From positions 553,800 to 617,799 of the forward strand of contig NZ_FOYN01000003.1 in the NCBI RefSeq assembly GCF_900111935.1: a stretch of DNA of 64,000 nucleotides, written 5' to 3'. Within the stretch, counting starts at the first letter, position 1. Each line of letters opens with the position of its first letter. Of this stretch, positions 7,970 through 15,184 are shown in pieces. The notes under the pieces are model-generated. The model saw only the letters and a list, made by a program, of their open reading frames with translations. It was not told the origin of the DNA and made no database searches. Source of the DNA: Halorubrum sodomense (GTDB lineage Archaea; Halobacteriota; Halobacteria; Halobacteriales; Haloferacaceae). The position numbers and the translations under genes are program-made.

Positions 7970-8635
7970 TCAATCGATGAAGCCGAGCGTCTCTTCGATC
8001 CGGCCGAGTTCGGGGCCGGTCGTGTCCTCGCCGACGACGTACCCCTCGTCGGTGGCGACGAGGCCGGAGCCGACGAGCGGCGCGCCGTAGTTGACGGTGC
8101 CGAGGTCGGCGCGGACGTCGAGCGCCTCTTCGACCGCCTGAAGCTCCGACTCGGTCGACTGGGGGTGACAGAGCACGCCCGTGTCGTTGGCGACCGCCGC
8201 GGTGCCGACCGTCCTGACCCCGCCGAGGTCGCCGCGGGTGACGGGGACGTCGAGGGCGTCCTCGACCGTCTGGACCGCCTCGCGCGAGAGGTCCGGGTGG
8301 ACGTACGCGCCGTAGTCGTTCGCGAGGACGACGTTGCCGGCGGCGTTGATCTCGCCCGGGAGTTCGGCGGCCGGGACGCCGGCGACGTCCGCGATCCGGT
8401 CCTTCTCGCGTTCGGTCGCGCGCGAGGAGACGAGCACGCCGTGCTCGTTACCCGTCGCGAGCGCCCCGACCGTGTTCGACCGTCCGACGGTCGTCAGCAG
8501 CGGCTCGGCGCCGAGTTCCGCCGCGAGGTCCTCGGCGAGGCCCTCGTCGACGTCCGGCCGAACCAGGAGGAGGTCGTCGACCGCGCGGGCGAACACGCCC
8601 ACGTACGACGATCCGGTGAAGGTCGCCCGTAACAC
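7970..8635 (-). CDS. tif6: Translation initiation factor aIF6
   Basis: 221 residues forming the five-fold repeated pentein fold of aIF6/eIF6. Repeat elements such as [16 protein letters not shown], the [15 protein letters not shown] and [16 protein letters not shown] segments, and [15 protein letters not shown] are clear. It binds the 50S subunit and prevents premature joining to the 30S. The start is GTG at 8635 ([15 protein letters not shown] follows), one base from the rpl31e stop, so it is the third gene of rpl39e-rpl31e-tif6. Confidence 0.96.
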   Translation of the reverse strand: MLRATFTGSSYVGVFARAVDDLLLVRPDVDEGLAEDLAAELGAEPLLTTVGRSNTVGALATGNEHGVLVSSRATEREKDRIADVAGVPAAELPGEINAAGNVVLANDYGAYVHPDLSREAVQTVEDALDVPVTRGDLGGVRTVGTAAVANDTGVLCHPQSTESELQAVEEALDVRADLGTVNYGAPLVGSGLVATDEGYVVGEDTTGPELGRIEETLGFID

Positions 8636-8636
8636 G

Positions 8637-8915
8637 TTACTCGGCGTGTTCGGCCTCGACGACCGGCTCGCCGTCCTCGACGAACCGAGCCGCGCGGACC
8701 CGCACCGTGCTGGGCGGGTTCTGTCGCCCGTTCGTCCAGACGGCCTCGTTGACCGAGCCGTCGATGATCACGTCGTCCTCGTCGACGGAGAAGTGCTGCG
8801 CGAGGTGCTGTCGCGTGATCTTCATCGCGTAGTCGGCGCGCTGCTGGACGGGCTTCTCCTTCGCGTCGCGGAGCGGGACGGTGACGACGCGCTCCTCGAA
8901 GTCGTTCGTCGACAT
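8637..8915 (-). CDS. rpl31e: Large-subunit ribosomal protein L31e
   Basis: 92 residues with the L31e hallmarks [15 protein letters not shown] near the N-terminus, then [14 protein letters not shown] and [21 protein letters not shown] (shown in parts: [21 protein letters not shown]), ending in an acidic tail. The gene abuts rpl39e and tif6 with no gap, so it is translationally coupled in the same minus-strand operon. Confidence 0.96.
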   Translation of the reverse strand: MSTNDFEERVVTVPLRDAKEKPVQQRADYAMKITRQHLAQHFSVDEDDVIIDGSVNEAVWTNGRQNPPSTVRVRAARFVEDGEPVVEAEHAE

Positions 8916-9068
8916 TTACTCGTCCAGGTCGTTCCGGCGCCAGTTGCGCCGCTTGGGGTTTCGCGTCACGTTCATGTCCGTCTTCATCATGACCCACGCG
9001 GGGACGCGGGTGTTCTGGCGCTCCGCCTTCGCCAGACGCTTCTTTTGAGCCTTCGACTTGTCTCCCAT
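8916..9068 (-). CDS. rpl39e: Large-subunit ribosomal protein L39e
   Basis: 50 residues, [20 protein letters not shown] at the start and [15 protein letters not shown] at the end, a standard length and sequence for the tunnel protein L39e. I chose the ATG at 9068 because a TATA box lies ~26-33 nt upstream and the family always starts near this Met. It is the first gene of the rpl39e-rpl31e-tif6 operon. Confidence 0.95.
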
Positions 9069-9093
9069 AGTGGCGCACACTTTCCGCGGGGCG

Positions 9094-9101
9094 CATAAAA
9101 C
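9094..9101 (-). promoter_or_regulatory. TATA box of the rpl39e operon
   Basis: The minus strand reads GTTTTATG 26-33 nt before the rpl39e start codon, in a G+C-rich setting. The spacing predicts a leaderless or near-leaderless mRNA. Confidence 0.6.
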
Positions 9102-9161
9102 CCCTTCCATACGGGTCGCCACCGGGCCGCCGAACCCCGACCGAGGCCGCCGTCGCGACCG

Positions 9162-10280
9162 CTACAGTTCCCGCTCGGCGATATCCGCGTAGATCCGGTA
9201 GCAGCGGTCGAGGACGTCCAGGCTCGCGCTCTCGGTGTCGGTGTGCGCCTGCCCCGGCTCGGAGGCGCCACAGACCAGACAGTCGGTCCCGGCCTCGGCG
9301 AGCCATCCGGCGTCGGTCGCGTGCGGCTTCGTGACGTGTTCGGGCGCGTCGAGGCCGCGCTCCTCGTGGACCGCGCGGGCCACGTCGAGTGCGGCGTCGG
9401 CGAAGGCCGCGTCCCCGCAGGCCATCGGCGGGAGGTCCTGATCGACGACGAGCTCGACGCCCGGCGTCGCGTCGGCGACGCCCGCCACGTCCGCGCGACC
9501 GCCGGGAACCGTGCGCTCGTCGACCGTCGCCTCGCAGCGCTCCGGGATGACGTTCCACGTGTCGCCGCCGTCGACGATCGTGACCGCGAGCGACCCGGAG
9601 ACGTCGTTGCCGAGGACCGTCGCCCGCGGCGCGTCGAGGTCGCGGACCCCGTCGATCGCGTCGCAGGCGCGGTAGATCGCGTTCTCGCCCGCCTCCGGCT
9701 CCGAGGCGTGCGCGGCCGCCCCGTGCGCGACGAGCCGCGACCCGCGCCGGCCGCGGTGGGCGACGACCACGTCCGTGACGCCCGGCTTCGAGTAGTTCGT
9801 CGACCCCTCCGCGACGACCGCGCGGTCGGGGGCGAACCCGGCGTCGATGGCGTGGCGCGCCCCCTCGCCGCCGACCTCCTCACCGACGAACGAGGCGAGT
9901 ATCAGCTCGCGGTCGGCGGGCGGCGTCGCGTCGCGGAAGGCGAGCATCGCGGCCGCGACCGACCCCTTCATGTCGGCGGTCCCGCGCCCGTAGATCCGGC
10001 CGTCGCGACGCTCGACGACGTACTCGCCGTCGAGGCCGTCGCCGGTCGTCTGCTCGGGCGCGGGCGGCACCACGTCGTGGTGGCCGACGAGGGCGAGCGA
10101 GTCGGCGTCCGGGTCGTCGGTCGCGCCGGCAAACGCGAGGACGTTGCCGGCGTCGTCGCGCTCGACGGTCGCGTCCGTCTCCGCGCGCAGCCACTCCTCG
10201 ATCGCGTCGCCCGCGGCCGTCTCGTCCTCGTGGGAGGGGATCGAGACGAGCCGCTCGGTCAGGGCCCCGAGTTCGTCCAT
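9162..10280 (-). CDS. M20-family metallohydrolase, ArgE/DapE-type deacylase
   Basis: The 372-residue cytoplasmic zinc peptidase has the M20 motifs LVGHHDVVPP (first metal His and Asp), YGRGTADMKGS (bridging Asp), SFVGEEVGGEG (catalytic and metal Glu pair), and a late metal His in GQAHTDTES. A dimerisation lid lies in the middle. It probably removes an acyl group from an amino acid (N-acetylornithine, N-succinyl-diaminopimelate or a dipeptide); the exact substrate cannot be read from the sequence. I chose the ATG at 10280 over the upstream one because a TATA-like CCTTATGC lies 22-29 nt before it. Confidence 0.88.
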   Translation of the reverse strand: MDELGALTERLVSIPSHEDETAAGDAIEEWLRAETDATVERDDAGNVLAFAGATDDPDADSLALVGHHDVVPPAPEQTTGDGLDGEYVVERRDGRIYGRGTADMKGSVAAAMLAFRDATPPADRELILASFVGEEVGGEGARHAIDAGFAPDRAVVAEGSTNYSKPGVTDVVVAHRGRRGSRLVAHGAAAHASEPEAGENAIYRACDAIDGVRDLDAPRATVLGNDVSGSLAVTIVDGGDTWNVIPERCEATVDERTVPGGRADVAGVADATPGVELVVDQDLPPMACGDAAFADAALDVARAVHEERGLDAPEHVTKPHATDAGWLAEAGTDCLVCGASEPGQAHTDTESASLDVLDRCYRIYADIAEREL

Positions 10281-10389
10281 GCGCCCTCTGAAACGCCGCA
10301 CCGCATAAGGGCGTCCCTCGGGGCGAGGGCGCCCTGACGTGAGCCGCGAGGGGCCGCGACGCGAGCGACGCGGGGCGCCCGAGCCGGCC

Positions 10390-10674
10390 TCAGGTCGTGA
10401 ACAGCTCCGTGTCGTCTGGCACCGCGAAGAGTCCGAGCCTGACCCCGGCGTCGAGCCAGCCGTACCCGTACGAGTACGAGGCGAGCGCGTTCACCGGGTC
10501 GCCGTCCTCGCGGAAGTGCCGGCCGTCGTCGAGGTACGACTCGGCCATCTCCGTCACGTCCGCGGCGGCCTCGCCCAGCGGCGTGTCGGCCGGCAGACGG
10601 GGCTCTGCGACGGAGAGCGCGTCCGCGAGCATCCGCTCGTAGCGGTCCGTTTTCTCCTCCAGATCGGCGGGCAT
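10390..10674 (-). CDS. DUF357 family protein
   Basis: 94 residues, all-helical, with the DUF357 pattern: an N-terminal EEKTDRYERMLADAL helix, AESYLDDGRHFREDGDPVNALASYSYGYGWLDAG in the middle (shown as its parts AESYLDDGRHF, DPVNALASYSYGYGWLD), and a short C-terminus. The family is archaeal and of unknown function, with a TPR-like two-helix look. It lies divergently from rnp3. Confidence 0.85.
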   Translation of the reverse strand: MPADLEEKTDRYERMLADALSVAEPRLPADTPLGEAAADVTEMAESYLDDGRHFREDGDPVNALASYSYGYGWLDAGVRLGLFAVPDDTELFTT

Positions 10675-10786
10675 ACCCGAGTGTTCCGACGGGCGGACAA
10701 AAGCGGCCGGGTCGGACCGGGGGCGCTGTACCGCTCCCGGTCCCGAAAGCGCAACGCCGATACGCTCGGCCGCGAAACGGGGGTCC

Positions 10787-11557
10787 ATGTACGAGGCCGT
10801 TCACGCCCACCCGGACGGCGAGGCGACCGTCGCGCGCCACGCCGCGACCGCCGCACGACAGGGCTACGACGGGATCGTGGTCCGCTCGCGCGACGCGCTG
10901 GATCCGGCCACCGGCGGGGGGCGATCGGGCGGCGACGGCGGGTCGGCCGCCGGCGACCGCGGCGAGAGCCCCGTCCGAGACCCGAACGCCCTCGCCGAGG
11001 AGTACGGGATCGACGTCGTCGACGCGGTCGAGATCGACGCCGACGACCCGACGAGCGCATCCGGCGCGGTCGGGAACTACCGGTCCGACCGGACCGTGGT
11101 CTGCGTCGTCGGGGGCGACGACGCCCTGAACCGGTTCGCGGTCGAGCAGGCGCGCGTCGACGCCCTCGTCCGTCCGATGGCGGGCGGCGGGGACGTCAAC
11201 CACGTCCTCGCGAAGGCGGCGCGCGACAACGGAGTTCACGTCGAGTTCGACTTCGGCCCGGCGCTGCGCGAGACGGGCGGGAAGCGCGTCCGGGCGCTCG
11301 CGGACCTCCGGAAGCTCCGCGAGATCGTCGACCACTACGACGCGCCGTACGTCGTGAGCGCGAACGCCCGCTCGCACCTCCAACTGCGCGCTCCGCGGGA
11401 GCTGGTCTCGGTGGGAGAGGCGGTCGGGTTCGACGCCGAGGCGGTCCGCAAGGGGCTCCGAGCGTGGGGTGACATCGTCGAGCGCAATCGGGAGCGCCGC
11501 TCCGAGAGCTTCATAGAGCCGGGGGTCCGACGTGGCAGGTATGAAGAAGACGGTTGA
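10787..11557 (+). CDS. rnp3: RNase P protein component 3 (Rpp30)
   Basis: The 256-residue protein is a TIM-barrel-like Rpp30 protein. It starts MYEAVHAHPDGEATVARHAA and carries GYDGIVVRSRD, VDVVDAVEIDADDP, a VNHVLAKAARDNGVHVEFDF segment and the late IVDHYDAPYVVSANARSH segment typical of the family. It belongs to the pre-tRNA 5'-processing RNase P holoenzyme. Its 3' end overlaps the following methyltransferase. Together with rnp2 and psmA it forms the RNase P-proteasome cluster common in archaea. Confidence 0.93.
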   Translation: MYEAVHAHPDGEATVARHAATAARQGYDGIVVRSRDALDPATGGGRSGGDGGSAAGDRGESPVRDPNALAEEYGIDVVDAVEIDADDPTSASGAVGNYRSDRTVVCVVGGDDALNRFAVEQARVDALVRPMAGGGDVNHVLAKAARDNGVHVEFDFGPALRETGGKRVRALADLRKLREIVDHYDAPYVVSANARSHLQLRAPRELVSVGEAVGFDAEAVRKGLRAWGDIVERNRERRSESFIEPGVRRGRYEEDG

Positions 11558-12164
11558 GGAACACGCCGAGCGGTTCTCCGAGAAGGCGGCCGCGTACGAC
11601 GACTCGAAGAGCGACGAGTACCACGCCTGCGCGAGCCTCGTGATCGACCACGCCGCGCCCGAGTCGGACGACGTCGTCCTCGATCTGGGCGCCGGGACCG
11701 GCGCCATCGCGCTCGCGGTCGCGGCGGACGCCGAGCGCGTCCTGGCGCGCGATATCAGCGAGGGGATGATGGAGGAGGGTCGTCGGAAGGCCGCCGACCG
11801 CGGCCTCGACAACGTGGAGTTCGCGTACGGCGAGTTCCGCGACCCCGACCTCGACCCGGACCAGCGGGTCGACGTCGTCACCTCGAACTTCGCGCTTCAC
11901 CACCTCGCTGACGACGAGAAGCGCGAGGCGATCCGGGTGATGAGCGAGACCGGCGCGCGGCGGATCGCCCTCGGCGATGTCGCCTTCTTCGAGGGGCCGG
12001 ACCCGGACGCGCCGTTCTACAGCCCCGAGGTCGACGACCCCGCGACCGTCGGCACGCTGGTCGAGGCGTTCACCGAGGAGGGGTTCGCGGTAACCGCCGT
12101 CGAGCGCGTCCACGACCAGGTGGCGGTGATCGTCGCGGAGCGGCTCCGCGAACTCCCGGCGTGA
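11541..12164 (+). CDS. Class I SAM-dependent methyltransferase
   Basis: 207 residues with SAM-binding motif I VLDLGAGTGAIALAVA (~50-65), an acidic ARDISEGMMEEGRRKA motif II region and FAYGEFRDPDLD, then VVTSNFALHHL as the motif IV region. It lies inside the RNase P gene pair, overlapping rnp3 by 17 nt and ending 10 nt before rnp2, so a role in RNA maturation is possible but unproven. ATG 11541 gives MKKTVEEHAERFSEKA; GTG 11532 would add three residues. Confidence 0.85.
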   Translation: MKKTVEEHAERFSEKAAAYDDSKSDEYHACASLVIDHAAPESDDVVLDLGAGTGAIALAVAADAERVLARDISEGMMEEGRRKAADRGLDNVEFAYGEFRDPDLDPDQRVDVVTSNFALHHLADDEKREAIRVMSETGARRIALGDVAFFEGPDPDAPFYSPEVDDPATVGTLVEAFTEEGFAVTAVERVHDQVAVIVAERLRELPA

Positions 12165-12174
12165 GGGTGCCGAG

Positions 12175-12654
12175 ATGAAACACCTCCCGAAACACCTTCG
12201 CCCGCGGTGGCGGTACCTCGCGGTCGGGATCGAGACGTGGACGGACGCCGAGGTCGGCCGGCGCGCGTTCCAGCGCGCGCTATGGTACAGCGCCGGCAAC
12301 CTCCTCGGGGACGCCGGCAGCGCCGACGCCGACCTCACGCTGCTGTCGTTCGCGCACGCGGACGGGACCGGCGAGGCCGTCGTCCGCGTCAGACACGGCC
12401 ACGTCGACGACGCGCGCGCCGCCGTCGCCTGCGTGAGCGAGGTCGACGGCGAGCCCGTCGGAATCCTCGTCAGGGGGATTTCGGGGACGGTGCGTGCCTG
12501 TGAAGAAAGATATATGGGTCGCGCGACCGCCAGTTCGACACAGCGAGACGTCGCGTTCGAAGGCGCCGAACGGTCCGCGACCGTGCGCGGTGACGCGTGC
12601 GACCTGCGGGTCGAGTCGGGTCGTGTCGGCGCGACGACGTTCGACACCGAGTGA
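12175..12654 (+). CDS. rnp2: RNase P protein component 2 (Pop5/Rpp14)
   Basis: 159 residues matching Pop5: MKHLPKHLRPRWRYLAVGIE at the N-terminus, RAFQRALWYSAGNLLGD, and GEAVVRVRHGHVDDARAAVA, closing with SGTVRACEERYMGR. It pairs with Rpp30 in RNase P. The gene sits 10 nt after the methyltransferase and 4 nt before psmA. A TATA-like AAAGATATATGG near 12506-12518, inside the gene, might give psmA its own promoter. Confidence 0.92.
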   Translation: MKHLPKHLRPRWRYLAVGIETWTDAEVGRRAFQRALWYSAGNLLGDAGSADADLTLLSFAHADGTGEAVVRVRHGHVDDARAAVACVSEVDGEPVGILVRGISGTVRACEERYMGRATASSTQRDVAFEGAERSATVRGDACDLRVESGRVGATTFDTE

Positions 12655-12658
12655 TATC

Positions 12659-13429
12659 ATGCAGGGCCAATCTCAACAACAGGCGTACGACCGCGGCATC
12701 ACCATCTTCTCTCCGGACGGCCGACTCTATCAGGTCGAGTACGCCCGGGAGGCGGTGAAACGGGGGACGGCGAGCGTCGGGATCCGCGCCGAGGACGGGG
12801 TCGTCCTCGCGGCCGACAAGCGCGCCCGCTCCCCGCTGATGGAACCGGAGAGCGTCGAGAAGCTCCACAAGGCCGACGACCACGTCGGCGTCGCGAGCGC
12901 GGGCCACGTCGCCGACGCCCGCCAGCTCATCGACTTCGCGCGCCGCCAGGCGCAGGTGAACCGGCTCCGCTACGGGGAGCCCGTCGGCATCGAGACGCTG
13001 ACGAAGAGCATCACCGACCACATCCAGCAGTACACGCAGGTCGGCGGCGCGCGCCCGTTCGGCGTCGCGCTCATCGTCGGCGGGATCGAGAACGGCGAAC
13101 CGCACCTGTTCGAGACGGACCCCTCTGGCACCCCCTACGAGTGGCAGGCGCTGTCGATCGGCTCGGACCGAAGCGACCTCCGGGAGTACCTGGAGGAGAC
13201 GTACGAGGAGGGCCTCACCACGGACGAGGCGGTCGGGCTCGCGCTCGACACCCTCGCGCGGTCGAACGACGGGGAACTGTCCCCGGAGGGCGTCGGCGTC
13301 GCCACGATCACCGTCGACGACCCCGAGTACGCCGAGCGGCCGACCGACGAGATCGAGGCGGTCCTCGAGGAGCGCGACCTGCTCCCGGCCGACGAGGACG
13401 AGGCGGACGGCGAAAGCGACGGGGAGTAG
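12659..13429 (+). CDS. psmA: Proteasome subunit alpha
   Basis: 256 residues. The N-terminus MQGQSQQQAYDRGITIFSPD and GRLYQVEYAREAVKRG is the alpha-type gate and helix H0, and there is no catalytic Thr, which distinguishes it from beta subunits. It forms the outer rings of the 20S core. The acidic C-terminal tail (PADEDEADGESDGE) is typical of haloarchaea. The start ATG at 12659 lies 4 nt after the rnp2 stop. A T-rich run follows the stop. Confidence 0.96.
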   Translation: MQGQSQQQAYDRGITIFSPDGRLYQVEYAREAVKRGTASVGIRAEDGVVLAADKRARSPLMEPESVEKLHKADDHVGVASAGHVADARQLIDFARRQAQVNRLRYGEPVGIETLTKSITDHIQQYTQVGGARPFGVALIVGGIENGEPHLFETDPSGTPYEWQALSIGSDRSDLREYLEETYEEGLTTDEAVGLALDTLARSNDGELSPEGVGVATITVDDPEYAERPTDEIEAVLEERDLLPADEDEADGESDGE

Positions 13430-13431
13430 CG

Positions 13432-13442
13432 CTTCTTTTCCC
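13432..13442 (+). terminator. Probable U-rich terminator after psmA
   Basis: The sequence GCTTCTTTTCC immediately follows the psmA stop. Archaeal 3' ends commonly lie in such U-rich tracts, and it is isolated in an otherwise G+C-rich gap before the SDR gene. Confidence 0.4.
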
Positions 13443-13482
13443 CCGATCGCCGGCGGGCGTCCCGCCGCCGGTCGGGAGAGTT

Positions 13483-14388
13483 ATGCCGTCGGAGACAGAC
13501 CGGAGAGGCGTGCAGAAGACGGTACTCATCACCGGCTGTTCCTCGGGCATCGGTCGCGCCGCGGCACACACCTTCGTCGACGAGGGATGGACCGTGTACG
13601 CCACCGCGCGGAACCCCGCGGACATCGAAGCGCTCGGCGAGGCGGGCTGTGAGCTCGCCACGCTCGACGTCACCGATCAGGACGACGTCGACCGCGTCGT
13701 CGAGCGGATCCTAGACGAGGCGGGCGCGATCGACGCGCTGATCAACAACGCCGGCTACGGCCAGTTCGGGCCGATCGAGGACGTTTCGACGGAGCGGGTC
13801 CACGAGCAGTTCGACGTGAACGTGTACGGCCCGCATCGGCTGATCCGGGCGGTCCTCCCCGGGATGCGCCGCGAGCGCGACGGGACGATCGTCAACGTCT
13901 CGTCGGTCGCGGGCCGGGTATCGATGCCCGGCGGCGGCGTGTACAGCGGATCGAAGTTCGCCGTGGAGGCGATGTCCGACGCGCTCCGCAACGAGGTCTC
14001 GGACCTCGGTGTCGACGTGGTCGTCGTCGAGCCCGGCCCGGTGAAGACGAACTTCTCGAAGCGCGCACAGGCGGAGGCGGGCGTCGATCCGGAGGGTGAC
14101 GACGGGGAGCGCGAGGCCGACGCCGGGGAGCGCGACGGTATCGACCGGACCGCCGCGTACGAGGGGTTCTACGAGCTGTTCGAGGACGCACAGCTGATCG
14201 GCGGCGACGGCCCCGGCGCCGTGGAGCCTGAGCTCGTCGCGAACGCCATCTACGACGCCGCGAGCGCGACCCGACCGCCGGCCCGAGTTCAGCCGGGAAC
14301 GGTCGCCCGCGTGGGCGTCCTGGCGCGGTTCCTGCCCGACGCGCTGCTCGACAAGGCGTACGGGCTCGTCAGGAACGTCACGTCGTAG
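13483..14388 (+). CDS. Short-chain dehydrogenase/reductase
   Basis: The 301-residue Rossmann-fold oxidoreductase has the cofactor motif TGCSSGIG near residue 18, the NNAG element (INNAGYGQFG), the catalytic Ser region VNVSSVAGRVS and the YxxxK motif as VYSGSKFAVEAM. The layout resembles the classical SDR group that includes retinol and 17-beta-hydroxysteroid dehydrogenase-like enzymes. The substrate is unknown. ATG 13483 was chosen because coding character starts there. It is not clearly part of the psmA operon. Confidence 0.9.
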   Translation: MPSETDRRGVQKTVLITGCSSGIGRAAAHTFVDEGWTVYATARNPADIEALGEAGCELATLDVTDQDDVDRVVERILDEAGAIDALINNAGYGQFGPIEDVSTERVHEQFDVNVYGPHRLIRAVLPGMRRERDGTIVNVSSVAGRVSMPGGGVYSGSKFAVEAMSDALRNEVSDLGVDVVVVEPGPVKTNFSKRAQAEAGVDPEGDDGEREADAGERDGIDRTAAYEGFYELFEDAQLIGGDGPGAVEPELVANAIYDAASATRPPARVQPGTVARVGVLARFLPDALLDKAYGLVRNVTS

Positions 14389-14401
14389 TCGGTCGCCGCT
14401 C

Positions 14402-14956
14402 TCACGGACTCCCTTCCCCGGCCTCGTCGTCGACCGCGAACGGGCTCTCTCCCTCTCGCCAGTCCCAGCCGGGGAGCCGCGTCTGGAACCCCGCCGCGAG
14501 CGCGGCGTCGAGGTCGTCCGCGCCGGCGGTGCCGGCGCCGGCCCGGTCCGCGTCGGCCGCCGCGTCCCGGTCGACCTCGGCCGTGGCATCCCGGTCCACG
14601 TAGGGGTCCGCGACGTGGAACGTCGCCTGCGCGAGCAGCGAGAGCGGACGCCCGCCGGCTATCGTCGCGGCCAGCTCCCGGCCGAGGACCTCGTCGACGA
14701 CGAACCCGGGGTAGTCGCCCGCCACGTCGAGGTCGCGGAGGAGGGCGACGCAGCCGGCGACGTTGACCGCGACCTCGCCGTCGGCGAAGACGGCGTCGAC
14801 CTCGCGACGGTAGCCGTCGGGCGCGACCGCGTCCACGTCGGTCTCGAACAGTCGGCCGAGTCGGTCGCGGGTGTCGTTGATGACCGGGACGATCACGTCG
14901 GCGCGGTCGCGGACCCAGGCGTGTTCGTCGCGGACCGTCTGCGGCGTGACGCGCAT
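14402..14956 (-). CDS. Conserved haloarchaeal protein of unknown function
   Basis: The 184-residue acidic protein starts MRVTPQTVRDEHAWVRDRAD. The N-terminal two-thirds (to ~120) appears folded and contains VNVAGCVALLRDLDVAGDYP. After that comes a low-complexity Asp/Ala/Arg linker (~125-150, rich in DRDA) and a short conserved-looking end, QTRLPGWDWREGESPF. There is no signal peptide or membrane segment. It is convergent with the SDR and divergent from aCPSF1. I cannot assign a function. Confidence 0.65.
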   Translation of the reverse strand: MRVTPQTVRDEHAWVRDRADVIVPVINDTRDRLGRLFETDVDAVAPDGYRREVDAVFADGEVAVNVAGCVALLRDLDVAGDYPGFVVDEVLGRELAATIAGGRPLSLLAQATFHVADPYVDRDATAEVDRDAAADADRAGAGTAGADDLDAALAAGFQTRLPGWDWREGESPFAVDDEAGEGSP

Positions 14957-14997
14957 GGCCCGTCTTGGGCCGGCCGAGGCTTGCCCTTTGCGAAGGC

Positions 14998-15006
14998 TTT
15001 TATAAC
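14998..15006 (+). promoter_or_regulatory. TATA-like element upstream of the small ORF and aCPSF1
   Basis: TTTTATAAC is strongly A+T-rich in a G+C-rich context. Transcription would begin near 15030, giving a leader of ~55 nt before the small ORF and ~155 nt before aCPSF1. Read on the minus strand (GTTATAAAA), it could also serve the divergent gene at 14956. Confidence 0.45.
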
Positions 15007-15085
15007 GGCGGGGCAGTAGCGTGATCCAAGCGGGTTTTCGCTGGCTGTTCCCGCGCACGGAACCAGTACGGACAGTACTTCCACT

Positions 15086-15181
15086 ATGCCTACCCCGTCA
15101 CGGTCGACCGTTCGGCGACGAGCCACGGACCGGCGCGCGGACGCGTTCGACGGCGGCGGCGACCCCAACTACCCGCGGTAA
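15086..15181 (+). CDS. Candidate 31-residue leader ORF upstream of aCPSF1
   Basis: ATG 15086 opens a 31-codon frame (MPTPSRSTVRRRATDRRADA, then a Gly/Asp-rich end PNYPR) that stops 3 nt before the aCPSF1 ATG. The peptide is Arg-rich and shows no family resemblance. The tight spacing would allow translational coupling or attenuation. It may also be chance in G+C-rich sequence, so it is listed as tentative. Confidence 0.3.
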   Translation: MPTPSRSTVRRRATDRRADAFDGGGDPNYPR

Positions 15182-15184
15182 GAT

